NCBI GenBank assembly: GCA_903813345.2
Contig: CAIIXF020000001.1
Span: forward strand, 55,695,885 to 55,759,884
Direction of reading: 5' to 3'
Length of the DNA stretch: 64,000 bases
Source of the DNA: Owenia fusiformis
Lineage: Eukaryota > Annelida > Polychaeta > Sabellida > Oweniidae
The notes below the pieces were generated by a model. It searched no databases. It was not told the origin of the DNA and saw nothing but the letters and a program-made list of their open reading frames with translations. A program made the position numbers and the translations under genes. This document shows positions 46,101 to 58,300 of this stretch, one piece after another (within the stretch, counting starts at the first letter, position 1; every line of letters starts with the position of its first letter).

Positions 46101-48372
46101 TTCACCTCTGGATCATTTGGTAGCTTTATAAATAATTTCAGGTGTCCTGCATTGTAAAATGCCATGTCACTGTAAAGAGTAGTTCTATGAAATAATTTTG
46201 TTACAAAAAATCCACAAAAAATTATAACCATTTTTTTATTTTCAGCCATTTCAGTTGACATTGATTTGTCCATTTGTCTCTCAGTCAGTCAACAATAGAA
46301 GCATGTTTTGCTGGAACATGCCAGACTCACTCCATAACATAGAAGCATGTTTTGGAACCTGAGTCAATAAGATTCCTATTTTAAATTATTTTGGTTCCTC
46401 TTTAATTTAAGTCAAAAGCTTGTCTTTTTTCAAAACAGCTTTTGTGGAAAATTCACTTTTTGTCAATTCGGTAGCTTTAAAACTGATTTCAGGTGTCTTG
46501 CATTGTAGAAACGCATGTCACTGTAAAGAGTAGTTTATGGGATAATTTTGGAAAAGAACAGTCCAAAATTTATATCTGCTTTTTTTAATTGTCTACCATT
46601 TTATCGACCATTCACTTTTCTCTTTGCTGACTAACACCATTTGAACCCAGTACCCATGGTACTATTTAATTTTACAGTGTTGTAGATTGGGTTAATTAGG
46701 ATGTTGTTTATGTTTATTGGGTGTAGATGGGTTTCGTTGCAAGCCTATTTTCAAAATCTCAAGTGGGTGCCCACTTGATTCAATCTTAGGGAGATCACTT
46801 TCATATGTTGTAGAGATTTAAATTGTCAACCATTTTCAGGTAAACAGATGAATTATGTTATAGTATAATAGTTCCTATTACTCATAAAAAGCACCCTGTT
46901 TTTAATTTAAAAGAAGATTTTTAGGATGTTGTTTATGTTCTGTACTTTATTTAGAAGTGTAAAATCAATATTTTATTCTTCATAGGGAGAAGACAACGTG
47001 GTCAGCCTGCGTACCATCCCAATGGGTTTGGCTATCAAATAGTCACCGAATTGGTAGCTCCTTTACTAAACAAAGGCCACCATGTCATCCTGGACCAGGC
47101 ATTTGGCAGCATGCAAATATGTGAATTCCTGGACGAAGAAGGTACTCACGTGACATGCATGACAAGGGCCTCCAGGATTGGATTACCGAATAACTTTAGG
47201 GAGTTAGTAGTGGGGGAAGGCCAACTGGTGACATATCAAAAAGGCAATGTAATGCTTGCGAAGTACGGATCAAAGAGACAGGTGTCGATAATGTCTACAC
47301 TGTGTAGTCCTGAGTAAGTAGGAATATGATTCAAGTATATATGTTCATAGTTACCAATTGTGAAAACCAATGTTACAATGAAACAGGTTTCACTGAATAT
47401 TATTATACAGCTTGTATGTGATACAGCATTCATTGGCATAATCAGCTCTCACTCTTTTACAGGATACAGATTGTGGCCAATGCAAGGGGGGTCGAAAGTA
47501 ACAAGCCCTATGTAATTCATGTATATAACAAGAAGATGGGAGGGGTTGATCTGGCAGACCAGCGTGTTAGACCGTATGACCCAGAAATAAGGAGCCGGAA
47601 GTTGTGGAAGAAGATGCTCATCAACATGATTCTGAAAACACTATGTATGTATTTTTAAATCCAAGGAAAATATAAGAACAATTTTCTTCATTAGATTTCA
47701 ACTAAAAACATTATTTTCAACAACATATTATAAGCATTTGTAAAAATAAAGTAAGCATTATTTGCTATTTATTTACTTGTTGAAACATTTACTAAATGTG
47801 GTTATTTTTATATTTTAGTTTACAAGCATATTTGGCCATTGAAACTGTAATGAAAACGATTTTGTACAACTGATTGTTTTGTTTTCCTTGTGAACAAAAT
47901 ACATTTCTATTCCTAGGTCTAATCTGGAATAGCTTAATATAAACATGGGCTTTCAAGAAATCCCATGACATAAACTTTGTCTTAAAATTTGTTTTCAGTG
48001 AATTCATACATTATTTATGAACAAAGTGTCACTGCACACGGGCAAAGGCCATTGACTCGTGTCAAGTATCACAAGGCCGTCTTGACGGGGCTGGTGGGAG
48101 ACTATCGGCAACAGCGACGGCGTGGTAGACTTCCAGTCCAACCTCAGGCACCACGTCTGGTAGAGCGGCACTTCCCAGCAAAAATTCCTGGCGGAGCCCG
48201 TAAAAGCTGTATTGTATGCGCTTCATCTCCTAGAAACCAGGCTCAGCCATATTCGAAGACACGTGTCACAACCTGGTGCTCTGACTGTGGTGTTGGACTT
48301 TGTGCCCTTGGTTGTTTCAGACTTTATCATACACAGCAGATATATGCACGCCGTGATGCTGTTGAACAATAA
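43184..48372 (+). CDS. piggyBac transposase, seven exons, intact frame
   Basis: Exons 43184-43449, 43987-44172, 44573-44748, 45224-45346, 46986-47313, 47463-47644 and 47999-48372 join with consistent phases to 544 aa. The N terminus is acidic (SSEEEEDDDEEW). The DDE core has VVDESLVG (Asp205), VILDQAFGS (Asp287) and GGVDLADQ (Asp389, with Asp392); spacing is close to the classic piggyBac D268/D346/D447. The C-terminal cysteine-rich zinc domain follows (CIVCASS, WCSDCGVGLC, CFRLYH), which binds the sub-terminal repeats in this family. With good ends and no stops it could be active or only recently silenced; being inside its own TIRs argues against simple domestication. Confidence 0.92.
45365..46700 (-). 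repeat. reverse copy of the ~340-bp repeat family in piggyBac intron 4
   Basis: It begins TTCACTTGGTGAGCTATTGC followed by TCCGTCTGTC. It contains AAAATGGCCGCCATTTT, TTATTTTTGTTCAACATCAA and GTCCATTTGTCTCTCAGTCA, the reverse complement of the 8940-10800 array. It was probably inserted into the transposon after the transposon gained this intron. Confidence 0.8.
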
Positions 48373-48603
48373 CCATTATGTACAATAAAGGCCTGTCTGA
48401 TGGAACATCTCTCTGAAGAGAACACCTGTCTACAAGGAATAGTTTTTGAAAGTCTTCAAAGAATAGTTTTTGAAATAACCAAGTCCAAATACATTGACTT
48501 CTATTCTACCCTCTATGGAGAAACCTGTCTACAAGGGACAGTTTGGACCAATCCCAAGAGCATTCCTTGTTTGCATATTTTACTGTATATTGAAAAAAGA
48601 TTG

Positions 48604-49170
48604 TGTCAATCAGAACCAAGTTGAAAATAGTTGTAAAGTGTAAGAAGTGCACTTGTTGCTATGGTAATGTTGCTATGGTATGTTTCTAGAAATGTATTTA
48701 GTTATAAAATATACTAATGTGTTAGGCAAACAATTGAAGTTAGTCTAAAAAGAGCTTGTGTAAGGTAATGGAAGGTGCTAGTTGTAAAGATTTTGTCAAT
48801 CAGAACCAAATTGAAAATGGTTATAAAATGTAAGTAGTGTACTTGTTGCTATGGTAATGTTGCTATGGTATGTTGCTAGAAATGCATTAGTTATAACATA
48901 TGTTTATGTGTTAGGCTAATAATTGAAGTTAGTCAAAAAATGCTTGTGTAAGGTAATGGAAGTAGTAAATTGTAAATATTTTGTCAATCAGAACCAAATT
49001 GAAAATGGTTATAAAATGTAAGAAGTAGTGCACTTGTTGCTATGGTAATGTTGCTATGTTAGGTTGCTAGAAATGTATTAGTTATAACATATTTTTATTT
49101 GTTAGGCTAACAATTTAAGTTAGTTGAAAACATGCTTGTTGAGGTTATGGAAGTTGTAAACAATTTTTGA
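48604..49170 (+). repeat. three ~190-bp tandem units inside the piggyBac element
   Basis: TGTCAATCAGAACCAA recurs at 48604, 48794 and 48982, with CTTGTTGCTATGGTAATGTT and TTGTGTAAGGTAATGGAAG in each unit. It lies between the transposase stop and the right end. A diverged ~150-bp duplication (49335 and 49730) follows. Confidence 0.75.
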
Positions 49171-50668
49171 CAGACACTGTAAAAGGCTTAAATTCTGAAC
49201 ACTAATTTGATTTTTTACAATATTCTAGTGCACACTTTCTTGTCTTGGGCAAAATTCATATAGTTCCAGTGCTATTTTCACTTATTGTTATACAATATTA
49301 TAACCTGTCAAGTTAAACCCTGGCGAGGCACCACATTAAAACAAGTAACACAAAGTTATGATTTCCTGTACATTTTACACTGACTACAACTTTTTAAGAT
49401 ATTCAATATTTTAGAATTTCAGACTTTTTGCTCTAAAATTCAGTAAGCGGTAAGTAGTTGCATCACTCTGTTTGTTAGTGTAGCAATACTATTTCGCTAT
49501 CATGATGTTTGCATTACTTTTATTCTGTATAAAAAATAATAAATATCTGTGTAGTCAAAACAAACCTTTAAAGTTTCAATTCGTGCTTTTATTTTACCAT
49601 GAAATTATAATGTAGAAGTAGATAATCAGAACTCAGACATCTATTATTCTGTTTATATTCTGTTCCAAACCATTGTGATGATGTCATAATAGCAAAACCT
49701 ATGCCACGTAACGCCAGTACATGTAAATCAGTAAAGTAACACCTAATTATGTTTTCCTGAAAATTTCACATTAATTAGACGAAAACTTATTTAGATATTC
49801 AATATTTAGTTTTTCTATCAATTTTTTTACCTTTTTCTCTGAAATTGCTAAAACAATGCGGTTATGGGCAATACCTTGCTAAAAACAATGTGGGAGGCAA
49901 AGGGTTAAGCAGTCATTTAGCACATTTGCAAGGAAAATATTGTCATTATCCATGTTATTTGACACATATGGGTTCGTGTAATAATAAAGTATATTTATCA
50001 AAAATATTTTAATAGTGGTGATAATTGGCGAAATGTCACCAACCATAGGATAATACTTGGGGATTGTTTAATTAAAAAGCCTATTAAGTAATCAAAAGCA
50101 TGTTGATTGTCGACGAAATAATTCTTATATTATATCATCTTGGGATAAACCCCGGGAGATAAACACGTGTAAGTGTCACCTATATCTTAGGTTCAGAATG
50201 ACATTTAAATGGTTTTTGAATAAACTTTCTAGATGATAAGTCAATTTTCATCAAGTGGTAGCTTTGGTTTAATATTCCCAGTCTGTCTATAATAAATGAT
50301 AAATGCAACACATATGATATAAAGCCAATCTAAGATCGTATTGTTATATTGTAATGTTAACAAATATGCTAACAAGAAAGGTGGGTTACTATGGGAACAA
50401 GACCCAACCAATATGGTTAGATGCTAAAAACATGATGCCAATTCTAAAATATATTACTATAGTACTGCGAAGCGATATTGTATTTGTAGGATGTAACCGA
50501 TTTCAAATGTTTGAAATTGACTACAGTACTATTGTGCATCAGGTAAGGTCGGTCAAGAGGGTCACACTCATTGATGCTCATTACTTAAAAAGTCAAATAG
50601 TAATACAACAGTAAAAGATCATTGCGAATTTATAGATAAAATTATAAAATTGCTATGTTATACATTAT

Positions 50669-50839
50669 ACAAATAGTGACTGCCATTGAGGGCAATAGTG
50701 TAAATTATTTCCCCGAGGGAATATCCTCTACAATGTACTATTCCCGAAGCCGCAGGCTGAGGGAATAGTACATTGTAGAGGATATTCCCAAGGGGAAATC
50801 ATTTACACAATTGCTCGAAATTAGGCAGTCACTATTTGT
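50669..50839. repeat. 171-bp hairpin
   Basis: ACAAATAGTGACTGCC (50669) pairs with GGCAGTCACTATTTGT (50824-50839). The inner arms TCTACAATGTACTATTCCC and GGGAATAGTACATTGTAGA pair perfectly around a GAAGCCGCAGGCTGA loop. Almost the whole stretch is self-complementary. Confidence 0.88.
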
Positions 50840-51372
50840 TTTATTATATACCCTATACTGACTCTTGTCCCGTTTCCTCTGCGAAGGCCAAAACGGCTTA
50901 GAAAGCCCCCTCCCCGGGTCCATTGTTAGCATTATAAGCTGTGACGTCATCAGATGCTCAACAGAAATTTTTGCCTCTGAGACTCTCACTTGACAAATTC
51001 AATCGCGTTTAACACGCGGAATAGATTATCATAACACTTGAAATTACACAGACGTATTGAGCTTAGGGAACTTTATACACGTTGCTTATATTGTATCGTT
51101 CACGTCTGTCATGGTGAACGAAGTTGATTTGTGTTTGTGCTCATCCACCATTTTTCTGTTTTTCGTCTGCACAGTGATGATGCGCAGACGTTTCCAAGGG
51201 TAATAGAACTTGCAATTGTGACGTCAGCGGGCAATAGTTCAAATGTATATTCCCGCTGACGTCACATTTGAGGGAATATAACTTTCCGAGGGAAATAGTA
51301 AATCTATTTCGGAACACGTGACTAGGTATTGACCAATCAGGATTAGTGTTACATATTGGGTATATAATAATG
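50840..51372. repeat. inverted-repeat element with CRE-containing hairpin
   Basis: TTATTATATACCC near 50842 is inverted as GGGTATATAATAA near 51358. Inside, GTGACGTCAGCGGG (51218-51231) and CCCGCTGACGTCAC (51252-51265) form a 14-bp perfect stem. Three TGACGTCA sites occur (50942, 51219, 51257). It is probably a fold-back transposon. Confidence 0.65.
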
Positions 51373-51715
51373 TAATTTGGTGCACAGAGTGGGCTAAAAA
51401 GTATGTATATTTGATGGAGATGCAAGAATCACCTTTACTATAGTTCGAAAGTTTTTGAATGAGAAATATTAACAGGGGTATAAAAATATATATTTGCCAG
51501 GCCAATATTCGAAGCAACGATTTAACATTTTCATATTAGTCATGCCTCAAATGATAGTACCAGGATTTACAATTATTCAGTCTGTCGGAGACAGAGAATG
51601 GGACAGCAATAGCCGAGGTTCATAATATTACACGTTCATTTACAAGTTCAATTAAAAACGCGTAGCTTAAACTCCCTAGTGTATCAAATAAGATTGGCTC
51701 ATAATTTGATTTTAT

Positions 51716-53149
51716 TCATTTGCTATTTAATTGGTGCATTTGTTGTTCTTTCAATTCTTTAGACATTAAACCATCAATGGTAAAATTAAACACATGGCTA
51801 GGAGTGTATTGTTCAGGCAGCTTGAATAATCTTTCCATTCCATCCCTGGTGTGACCCCTGTAGTAAATATTAGGGTCAATACAATCACCAGTTATATTCC
51901 ACCAAGCAGCAAAGTTATCATATACTTTGTATTCTATTGGCTCTTGATGAAGTTTCCTACATAGTTCACACCAAGGAAGTTCATGAACTGGATTTATCTC
52001 ATCAATAACCTTTTCAGTTTTCTTCCATTCAAAATATGAGTTGTACAATTCATCAGAAGCATTGACCTGAAGAATATAATTTCCTAATGCTTTTGGTGAT
52101 GAAAAATTTTGAACGTCTATGAATGAATTTTTGGGTAATATGTCGGTGTAATTGGCCTGGCCAAGTACTATTGGTATCATATCCCACCTTGATAAAACTT
52201 TCCAAGTTTTTTCTGTCACATACTCTGAGCATAAAGAATTTTCAAACGCTAGGTAAAACTTGTATTTTGTTTTAAAGAGTTGGTCACAGAACCTTCCTCT
52301 TGGGCAATTAAAGTCCCCACAATATCCATAAACATCAATTGGGACATGGAAACGGAGCTCGTTATAGTACATCTCCCTGCGTCCAGCTGTGTTACAGTGG
52401 CTACACACCCACAGAACGGTCCCATCACGCCCTTCTGCATAATTCTTTGTAACATTCAACATGGGAAGTTCATGCTGAAGAGCCTTCCTGGTGTACCCAT
52501 AGGGGTGATATATATCAGAATCAGACCTATAAGTAAGCGTCCAATTGAATAATCCATTATAAAAGGATGCTGGGACTTCCCTTCCAGCATAATATGGGGC
52601 CTCGTTGTTGTAAAACACCCAAATATGGTGTGGGGGTTTGTAAGGGGGCAGTGGAAGATGAAACTGGCCAATGTCTTTGGTGTGAACCATAACTGCAGCA
52701 CTCTCTTCAAAGAGACTCCTATCCTCTGTGAGTTGACACTTTACTTCAGGACACATAGCAAATACATTCTTATCAAGATGTACATCCGAACTATTATAAA
52801 CAGTAGTCCAAAATAATATCAATTTCGTCCTTTGCTCAGATTTTCTCTTCCTAGGTGTCTTATTTACAAGAGCTGGTGAAGTGGTGACCATTGCAGATTT
52901 ACTGTTTAAATGTGTTATGTTGAATTTACTGGTTAAGATAGAGGCATCAATTTTTCTATCTAGATTATTAGATGCACCATGCAGCCGTGAGGTGACATAC
53001 CACATCCATTGTATATATAGGTATGTCACAGAAAAACAAAATATCACAACCCAAGTTATTCGTTGAACTTTATGAGGCCAAATTCCAAGTCTAGTGGTTT
53101 TTCTGATAACTAATTGTTTTACTCTACTCCGTGAATCTTTCCCAGCCAT
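51716..53149 (-). CDS. alpha-1,3-fucosyltransferase, GT10 family, intronless
   Basis: A single uninterrupted 477-aa frame. It is a type II Golgi enzyme: short basic cytosolic tail, transmembrane anchor (about residues 30-51, ITWVVIFCFSVTYLYIQW), a stem, then the catalytic domain. Family signatures: WVFYNNEAPYY (178-187), VPIDVYGYCG (269-278), and the donor-binding motif FYLAFENSLCSEYVTEK (298-314) with IPIVLG after it. It should transfer fucose from GDP-fucose in alpha-1,3 linkage to N-glycans or Lewis-type glycans; the acceptor cannot be told from sequence. About nine N-glycosylation sequons are present. The lack of introns may reflect an old retrocopy or family habit. Confidence 0.93.
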   Translation of the reverse strand: MAGKDSRSRVKQLVIRKTTRLGIWPHKVQRITWVVIFCFSVTYLYIQWMWYVTSRLHGASNNLDRKIDASILTSKFNITHLNSKSAMVTTSPALVNKTPRKRKSEQRTKLILFWTTVYNSSDVHLDKNVFAMCPEVKCQLTEDRSLFEESAAVMVHTKDIGQFHLPLPPYKPPHHIWVFYNNEAPYYAGREVPASFYNGLFNWTLTYRSDSDIYHPYGYTRKALQHELPMLNVTKNYAEGRDGTVLWVCSHCNTAGRREMYYNELRFHVPIDVYGYCGDFNCPRGRFCDQLFKTKYKFYLAFENSLCSEYVTEKTWKVLSRWDMIPIVLGQANYTDILPKNSFIDVQNFSSPKALGNYILQVNASDELYNSYFEWKKTEKVIDEINPVHELPWCELCRKLHQEPIEYKVYDNFAAWWNITGDCIDPNIYYRGHTRDGMERLFKLPEQYTPSHVFNFTIDGLMSKELKEQQMHQLNSK

Positions 53150-53659
53150 TAGTTATTTCCTATTAGGTAACACTGTATACGATAGATGTCAGCTGTTAAT
53201 TACAAGAAAAGAATTTAACATCAAAGTTGTGATTGCGAGGATATTTAGCATAGATTTGTCCTTTATAAATCAACAACCAGTTGAAATACATGTGTAAAAT
53301 AGAGACAAGAGTTAATGCCATCCCTAGGCAAGTAAAGTAATGGCTTCTGTAGCTAAAGCACTGATAAATGGCATGTGAGTAAAATGTCATTATTATGGTT
53401 ATGCAGCGCTCATTTAACTTAAAAATATACTGAACCATTTAGGCCAAGATAACATTAATTCTGATCACCTTGTTGCCAAGGGTAGAACTTTTGAATTTCA
53501 CTTCTTGAATATTTTTTACTTGATTTGCCAATTATAGGCTTTGTTCAGTACATCATTATAATGATTAATTGAATTTTGTGTCCTGGAAGTAAAGCTGAAA
53601 TCTGCCATATAAGGATTAACATATTGCTAGTAATGTAATAACAAGGCACAGACGTGAAC

Positions 53660-54180
53660 AATATCGTACCTAAAACACAGCATTGTGGTCTTGTTGACCA
53701 AGAAAGCAAGATGGCCGCAGAAAAGTTAATCAGCTCTAGAACTTATCACTGTGTAACATATGTAAAAATTTGAACGGTTTGGCTGGAAACCTGTAGACAA
53801 GTCTTGAAAGTGAAGATTTTAGGACGGAAAATCCAAAATGGCCACCTTAAAATTTACCCAGAATGCCCAAAAACCAATCAGTTCTTGACGTTGATATGTA
53901 GAAACATCCCTGAAAATTTCAGATGAATCCCTCAAATGGTTTGGCTGGAAACCTGTAGACAAGTCTTGAAAGTGAAGATTTTAGGACGGAAAATCCAAAA
54001 TGGCCACCTTAAGATTTACCCAGAATGCCCAAAAACTAATCAGTTCTTGACGTTGATATGTAGAAACATCCCTGAAAATTTCAGATGAATCCCTCAAATC
54101 GTTTGGCTGGAAACCTGTAGACAAGCTGAAAAGTGAGACGCCGCCAGTCAAGCTAACTACAATATCGTACCTTTTGTAAG
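53660..54180 (+). repeat. 162-bp tandem repeat element
   Basis: GTTTGGCTGGAAACCTGTAG recurs at 53777, 53939 and 54101 (exactly 162 bp), with AAAATGGCCACCTTAA, CCAGAATGCCCAAAAAC and GACGTTGATATGTAGAAAC in each unit. AATATCGTACCT occurs at both margins (about 53660 and 54168), the right one followed by its inverse TAAGGTACGATA. It joins directly to the next repeat. Confidence 0.85.
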
Positions 54181-54189
54181 GTACGATAA

Positions 54190-54350
54190 AAAGCATGACA
54201 AGGCAGACAAGGCATCAACACGCAAAATGTCACCACCTGTCATTTGTTACGGATGCCAGCCACCGAACGCCAGACACTACTGGCTGAACACTGTCCACAA
54301 AAAAAGTTGGAGACTGTAACAATATGTGCTGTCACCACTTCTGGTGGTGA
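54190..54350 (+). repeat. TGTCACCACC repeat, best copy
   Basis: It runs from AAAGCATGACAAGGC through TGTCACCACCTGTCATTTGT, CACAAAAAAAGTTGGAGAC and ends CTTCTGGTGGTGACATAAAA. The TIR-like TGTCACCACC/GGTGGTGACA is perfect here. Confidence 0.75.
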
Positions 54351-55315
54351 CATAAAAATCACACAAAAAGACTCCTAGAAAGTTTTTCTCTTTAAATACT
54401 GTTGATAGGTTGAATTATTTGAAAAATAATACAGCTTAATATTCTTTTATGATGCTTAACATACCTTATCTTGCTATTGGAGTCCTTTTAATACCAAAAC
54501 ATCAGAGTCTTTTTGAATGAATTTTGAATGAAATTAGGTTAAAATGACAGCCACTCTTTGCATTTATTAAGGTAAATCACTGCATCAGTTATACTAGCCT
54601 AAACAATATGGGTTTGTAACCAGAAACATAGTTTTCTTTGCCTCATGCCACCAAATTTCAACCAATAGTGTTATATAAAAACATTTAGAGGACAATATAT
54701 TTCATTTAATAATATTTTACATTTACACCAATATTCATGATACGGTTTTACACTGAAAAATGCACTTTAATTACGAACTAGCAGTTGCTGAACTAAAACC
54801 TATTAGCTTCATATTATTATTCAGGCTTCAGAGAATTTCATGTTAGGCTCAAAGATAACAAATACAACAAACATTTTTCTCTCACAATTAATCATTATAC
54901 ACAGATCTCACTGTATAGGTGTTTACTGCAGGAAAGTCTAATTATAACTATTAATGCAAGCCTTTCTACATGACATAGAAAAGTCCAACAATAATTCATG
55001 ACAACAGGCCGGGTGCCAAATAAGAGCTGGTCCACAGCCTGTTAATCTTGGTCTGGTACAGTTTTTCTATTCAATATCTACAGGAAAATAACATGACAAC
55101 TGAAATTTTTTATGATCCACCCTGTATGATCATATATACTCAATTCCAAGCTAATGTAAGAAAATGAGTTATTACTTGCAGGTCTTAAAGCGTTAAATAC
55201 AATCCATTTTCATTTCAAAATTCAAAAATTTTGACATACATGTAAAGTCCATATCTGAGTGCATTGTCCAATCACAAACTCCAACAACTCCAACTATTCT
55301 GTATATTCACTGTAT

Positions 55316-58300
55316 TTAATCACTGTCCATATCCATGTCCATAGTTTGCAGATTGTCAGGGCTGACCTTATCAGTGCTCTTCTCTTTAACAATTATAGCT
55401 TCATCTCCACTGTCAAAGCCCTTTTCCTCCTCATCATAATCACGCTTAACACTGGCTTGTTTCTTGGAGCTACGTTCTTTAGACCTGCTTCTACTTCTAC
55501 TGTGGCTCCTGTTGCGATGCTTTTTCTTTTTCTCAGTCCTGTCGCGACTTCTGTCTCTTCGCTTTTCTTTTCTAGCCCTGAAAAAATATTGAATGTTATT
55601 CACATAAAAATGTTTTGGAGGGAATGCTGTATTTCATAAAGTACACTTTTGACAAAAGGAAAAAAAAACATTATCAAACTAAGAACAAAAGTGAAAGATT
55701 TAAATATTTGAAGATCACGTCCAAAAAAAGCACTGCTATTTTTACTATGTTAATGATTTGGCTGAATTACCTTCTTGGGGACCTGCTCCTAGACCTGGAT
55801 CTAGAACGTCTTCGAGATTTTACTGGTGAACGCCTTCTAGGTGATCTACTGAGTGACTTTGACTTGCGCCTTCTTTTTACTGGAGTTCTGGAATTGAGTC
55901 ATTAATTAGTATCAGTCTAATAATCTAAGATAATGAGAGAATTGTTAAAGAGGACCACGATGATGAGAGATCATGTTTAGACTAGACCAAATTGTTGTCG
56001 CCATAACATTTTCAAAATTTGAAGTACCCTGACCAAATATGCATTCTTTACAAAAATAATGAAAAGAAAAAACGTTTACATTATTTCATTGGAAAATTAT
56101 TTATGGATAGTATAATAGCATGATAAACATGCTTTATATAATCAAATGATTTAAGTATTTTTCACTCAGTTTCTGCCACATTTCATCCAGTAAAAACAGT
56201 TTAATCGTACTTGAAATCTTAAATAAGATACAAGTCTATATTAAAGGAATAAAGAATCCGTATCATTCTTTAATTGCAATTTCAAAAGATGAATACATTG
56301 ACAAATTAAATCCAGTAGAGTGAATCAGGGTTTTTTATTGCTATTCAAATATACTATCACTCCTTTAAAAATGGCATGTGTCCAGTTCTTTATGAAACCA
56401 TAATGCATGATTGTGTAGTGTTGACTGTTGATGTAACTCTTTTTACCAATAACGGCACAGAAACATATTGTCTCTACTCAGTTGACAATATACCGTATTC
56501 TCTGTAATTAGCACCCAGGGCATTTAGAAAATTGAAAATACATCATTCAGACCATCATAATAAGCACCTGAAACTTGGCAGATTTTTTATTTGTTGTTTT
56601 TTTCAGTTTGCCAATCTAAGTATTGTTATTGGAGAGAATACGGTTAAGTTTGCTTAGACAATATTGCCAGTAATTGAAGACCAATTTATTTCTGGCACGC
56701 CCACTTTGTCATTATTGCCGATTACCTTCAATATTTCCACTAGAGACTGTTGGATATCGATCTAAAGTTTTACCTTATTTTTAATTTGATGAGAGATCAT
56801 CATTTTCTTGTAATAGTCGTGTAAAAGTTGAGAAATTTAAAAAGAAACCAGAAAGTTCACGACTTTGACATGCGCAGAACCTTGAATTAATGCACTGGAG
56901 TTCTCTGATTGGCTGAGATACACCTTGCATATTTGAATATGTGATAAAATCTATGTTTGACTTGTCTTTATATGCACGCAACAATTGCTTCAATATTTTC
57001 TACCAAATATATATTTTTTCTCCTAGGTAAGAGTTAACTGTTTACTTATGTCAGGTTACTTTAATAACTACCTTTACAGTATCTTTCCTATCAGAATGCT
57101 CATCACAGAACCACTGGTTAGTATCAAGCGAAGGTAACGACTGTAACCTTCGCATCTAAGATGGTGGACGGTAATTGTGGATTTCGATATTTTTAATTTT
57201 CATCGAATTAAAACTACTTCATAGTTGACGTTATGCTTTGATATTTGAACCAAATCAGGCTCATATGACATGGGAACTCCAGAGTATGATTTTTTTTCAA
57301 TTTCAATTTATTTATATTTCCTTGATATTGATATAAATACAAATGTATGCCTTTGTTAACTTAATAACATTAGTGGTAAAGTAAAAATTAGTACAGGAAT
57401 TTACACAATATTTATAGAGTATGATAATTTGTTCATATATTGTGCATGGGCGCCTCAGTTCAATGATATCTCTCAGCGCTTAGGGAAAGTAACTGGAAAT
57501 GTATGATGCGGTAAAGGTCATGTAAGTTTTCAATACGGGGTAAATGGACATCTTAGCTCTCCATTATAAACTCTCATAAGGTTATCGCATTACCGCGTAT
57601 CAGTTATCTTATCATTTGTAAAACCAAAATCCCAGTTACCTTCCCTTAGCTGTGGAATATATTATTGAATGTGGTGCCTACGCATGGTATATAAACAAAT
57701 GATCATACTCCAGAGTTTGCATGTCATTTATGCCTGACATAGTTCAAATATCAAAGCATTACATCAACTATAACATAATTCAATTCAATGAAAACTAAAT
57801 ATATTGAAACCGAAACCTACCATCCACCATCTTTAATGCGAAGGTTACGGCTGTTACCTTCCCTTGATACTGACCAGTGAAGACATGGGGTTTCAAAAGC
57901 AGAAGGCAACATGCTATTTAGTTTTTACCAAATTGACCTGTTTTGAGAAATTATATAAACTATTTCCATGCTAAAATTGCAATTTCCAATAATTAATTTT
58001 TCAATTCAAAAATTCAAATAAAACTTAATCCAAATAATATTTTTTGTATTGGTTACCTTGACCTCTTACGAGGGGGAGGAGTCCTTGACCTTGATTTGGA
58101 TATAGCCTTAGGGGAGTCTACATGTTTCAGTTTTGGGGGTGAAGCCGATCTGGATCCAGAGCGGGATCTACTCATCCACTTCTTGGGTGGAGGTGACTTT
58201 GATCGTGAGCGACTTACTTTCTTCTTAACTGGAGTTCTACTACGACGTGGAGTTCTACTGCGTTTCTTTCTGCGCTCTCTGAAAAATTACAAAACATTAC

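Larger units (their letters stand above)
42045..49908 (+). mobile_element. piggyBac-type DNA transposon, complete-looking
   Basis: TTAA target sites lie at 42045-42048 and 49905-49908. The element between them (42049-49904, 7856 bp) begins CCCTTT and ends AAAGGG. The sub-terminal motif CCTCCCACA (42091-42099) is inverted at 49889-49897 (TGTGGGAGG), so the ends are related but asymmetric, as usual for piggyBac. The left end also carries two copies of the 16-bp inverted motif ACGACATTTATGTCGT (42065-42080, 42100-42115). Inside is a spliced transposase gene with no broken exon. It also holds a foreign repeat in intron 4 and a ~190-bp tandem array near the right end. Confidence 0.9.
49909..51715. 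other. interval between piggyBac and fucosyltransferase
   Basis: No gene recognised. An 86-codon ORF at 50354-50614 has no domain. The interval holds the hairpin at 50669-50839 and the inverted-repeat element at 50840-51372. Confidence 0.5.
53150..55315. other. interval between fucosyltransferase and SREK1
   Basis: The left part should hold the fucosyltransferase promoter. The right part is the SREK1 3' flank. Between them lie the 162-bp tandem repeat and the TGTCACCACC repeat. No other gene was recognised. Confidence 0.5.

Noticed and set aside
50354-50614. 86-codon plus-strand ORF
   Set aside because: No family resemblance, no supporting splice or promoter signals.
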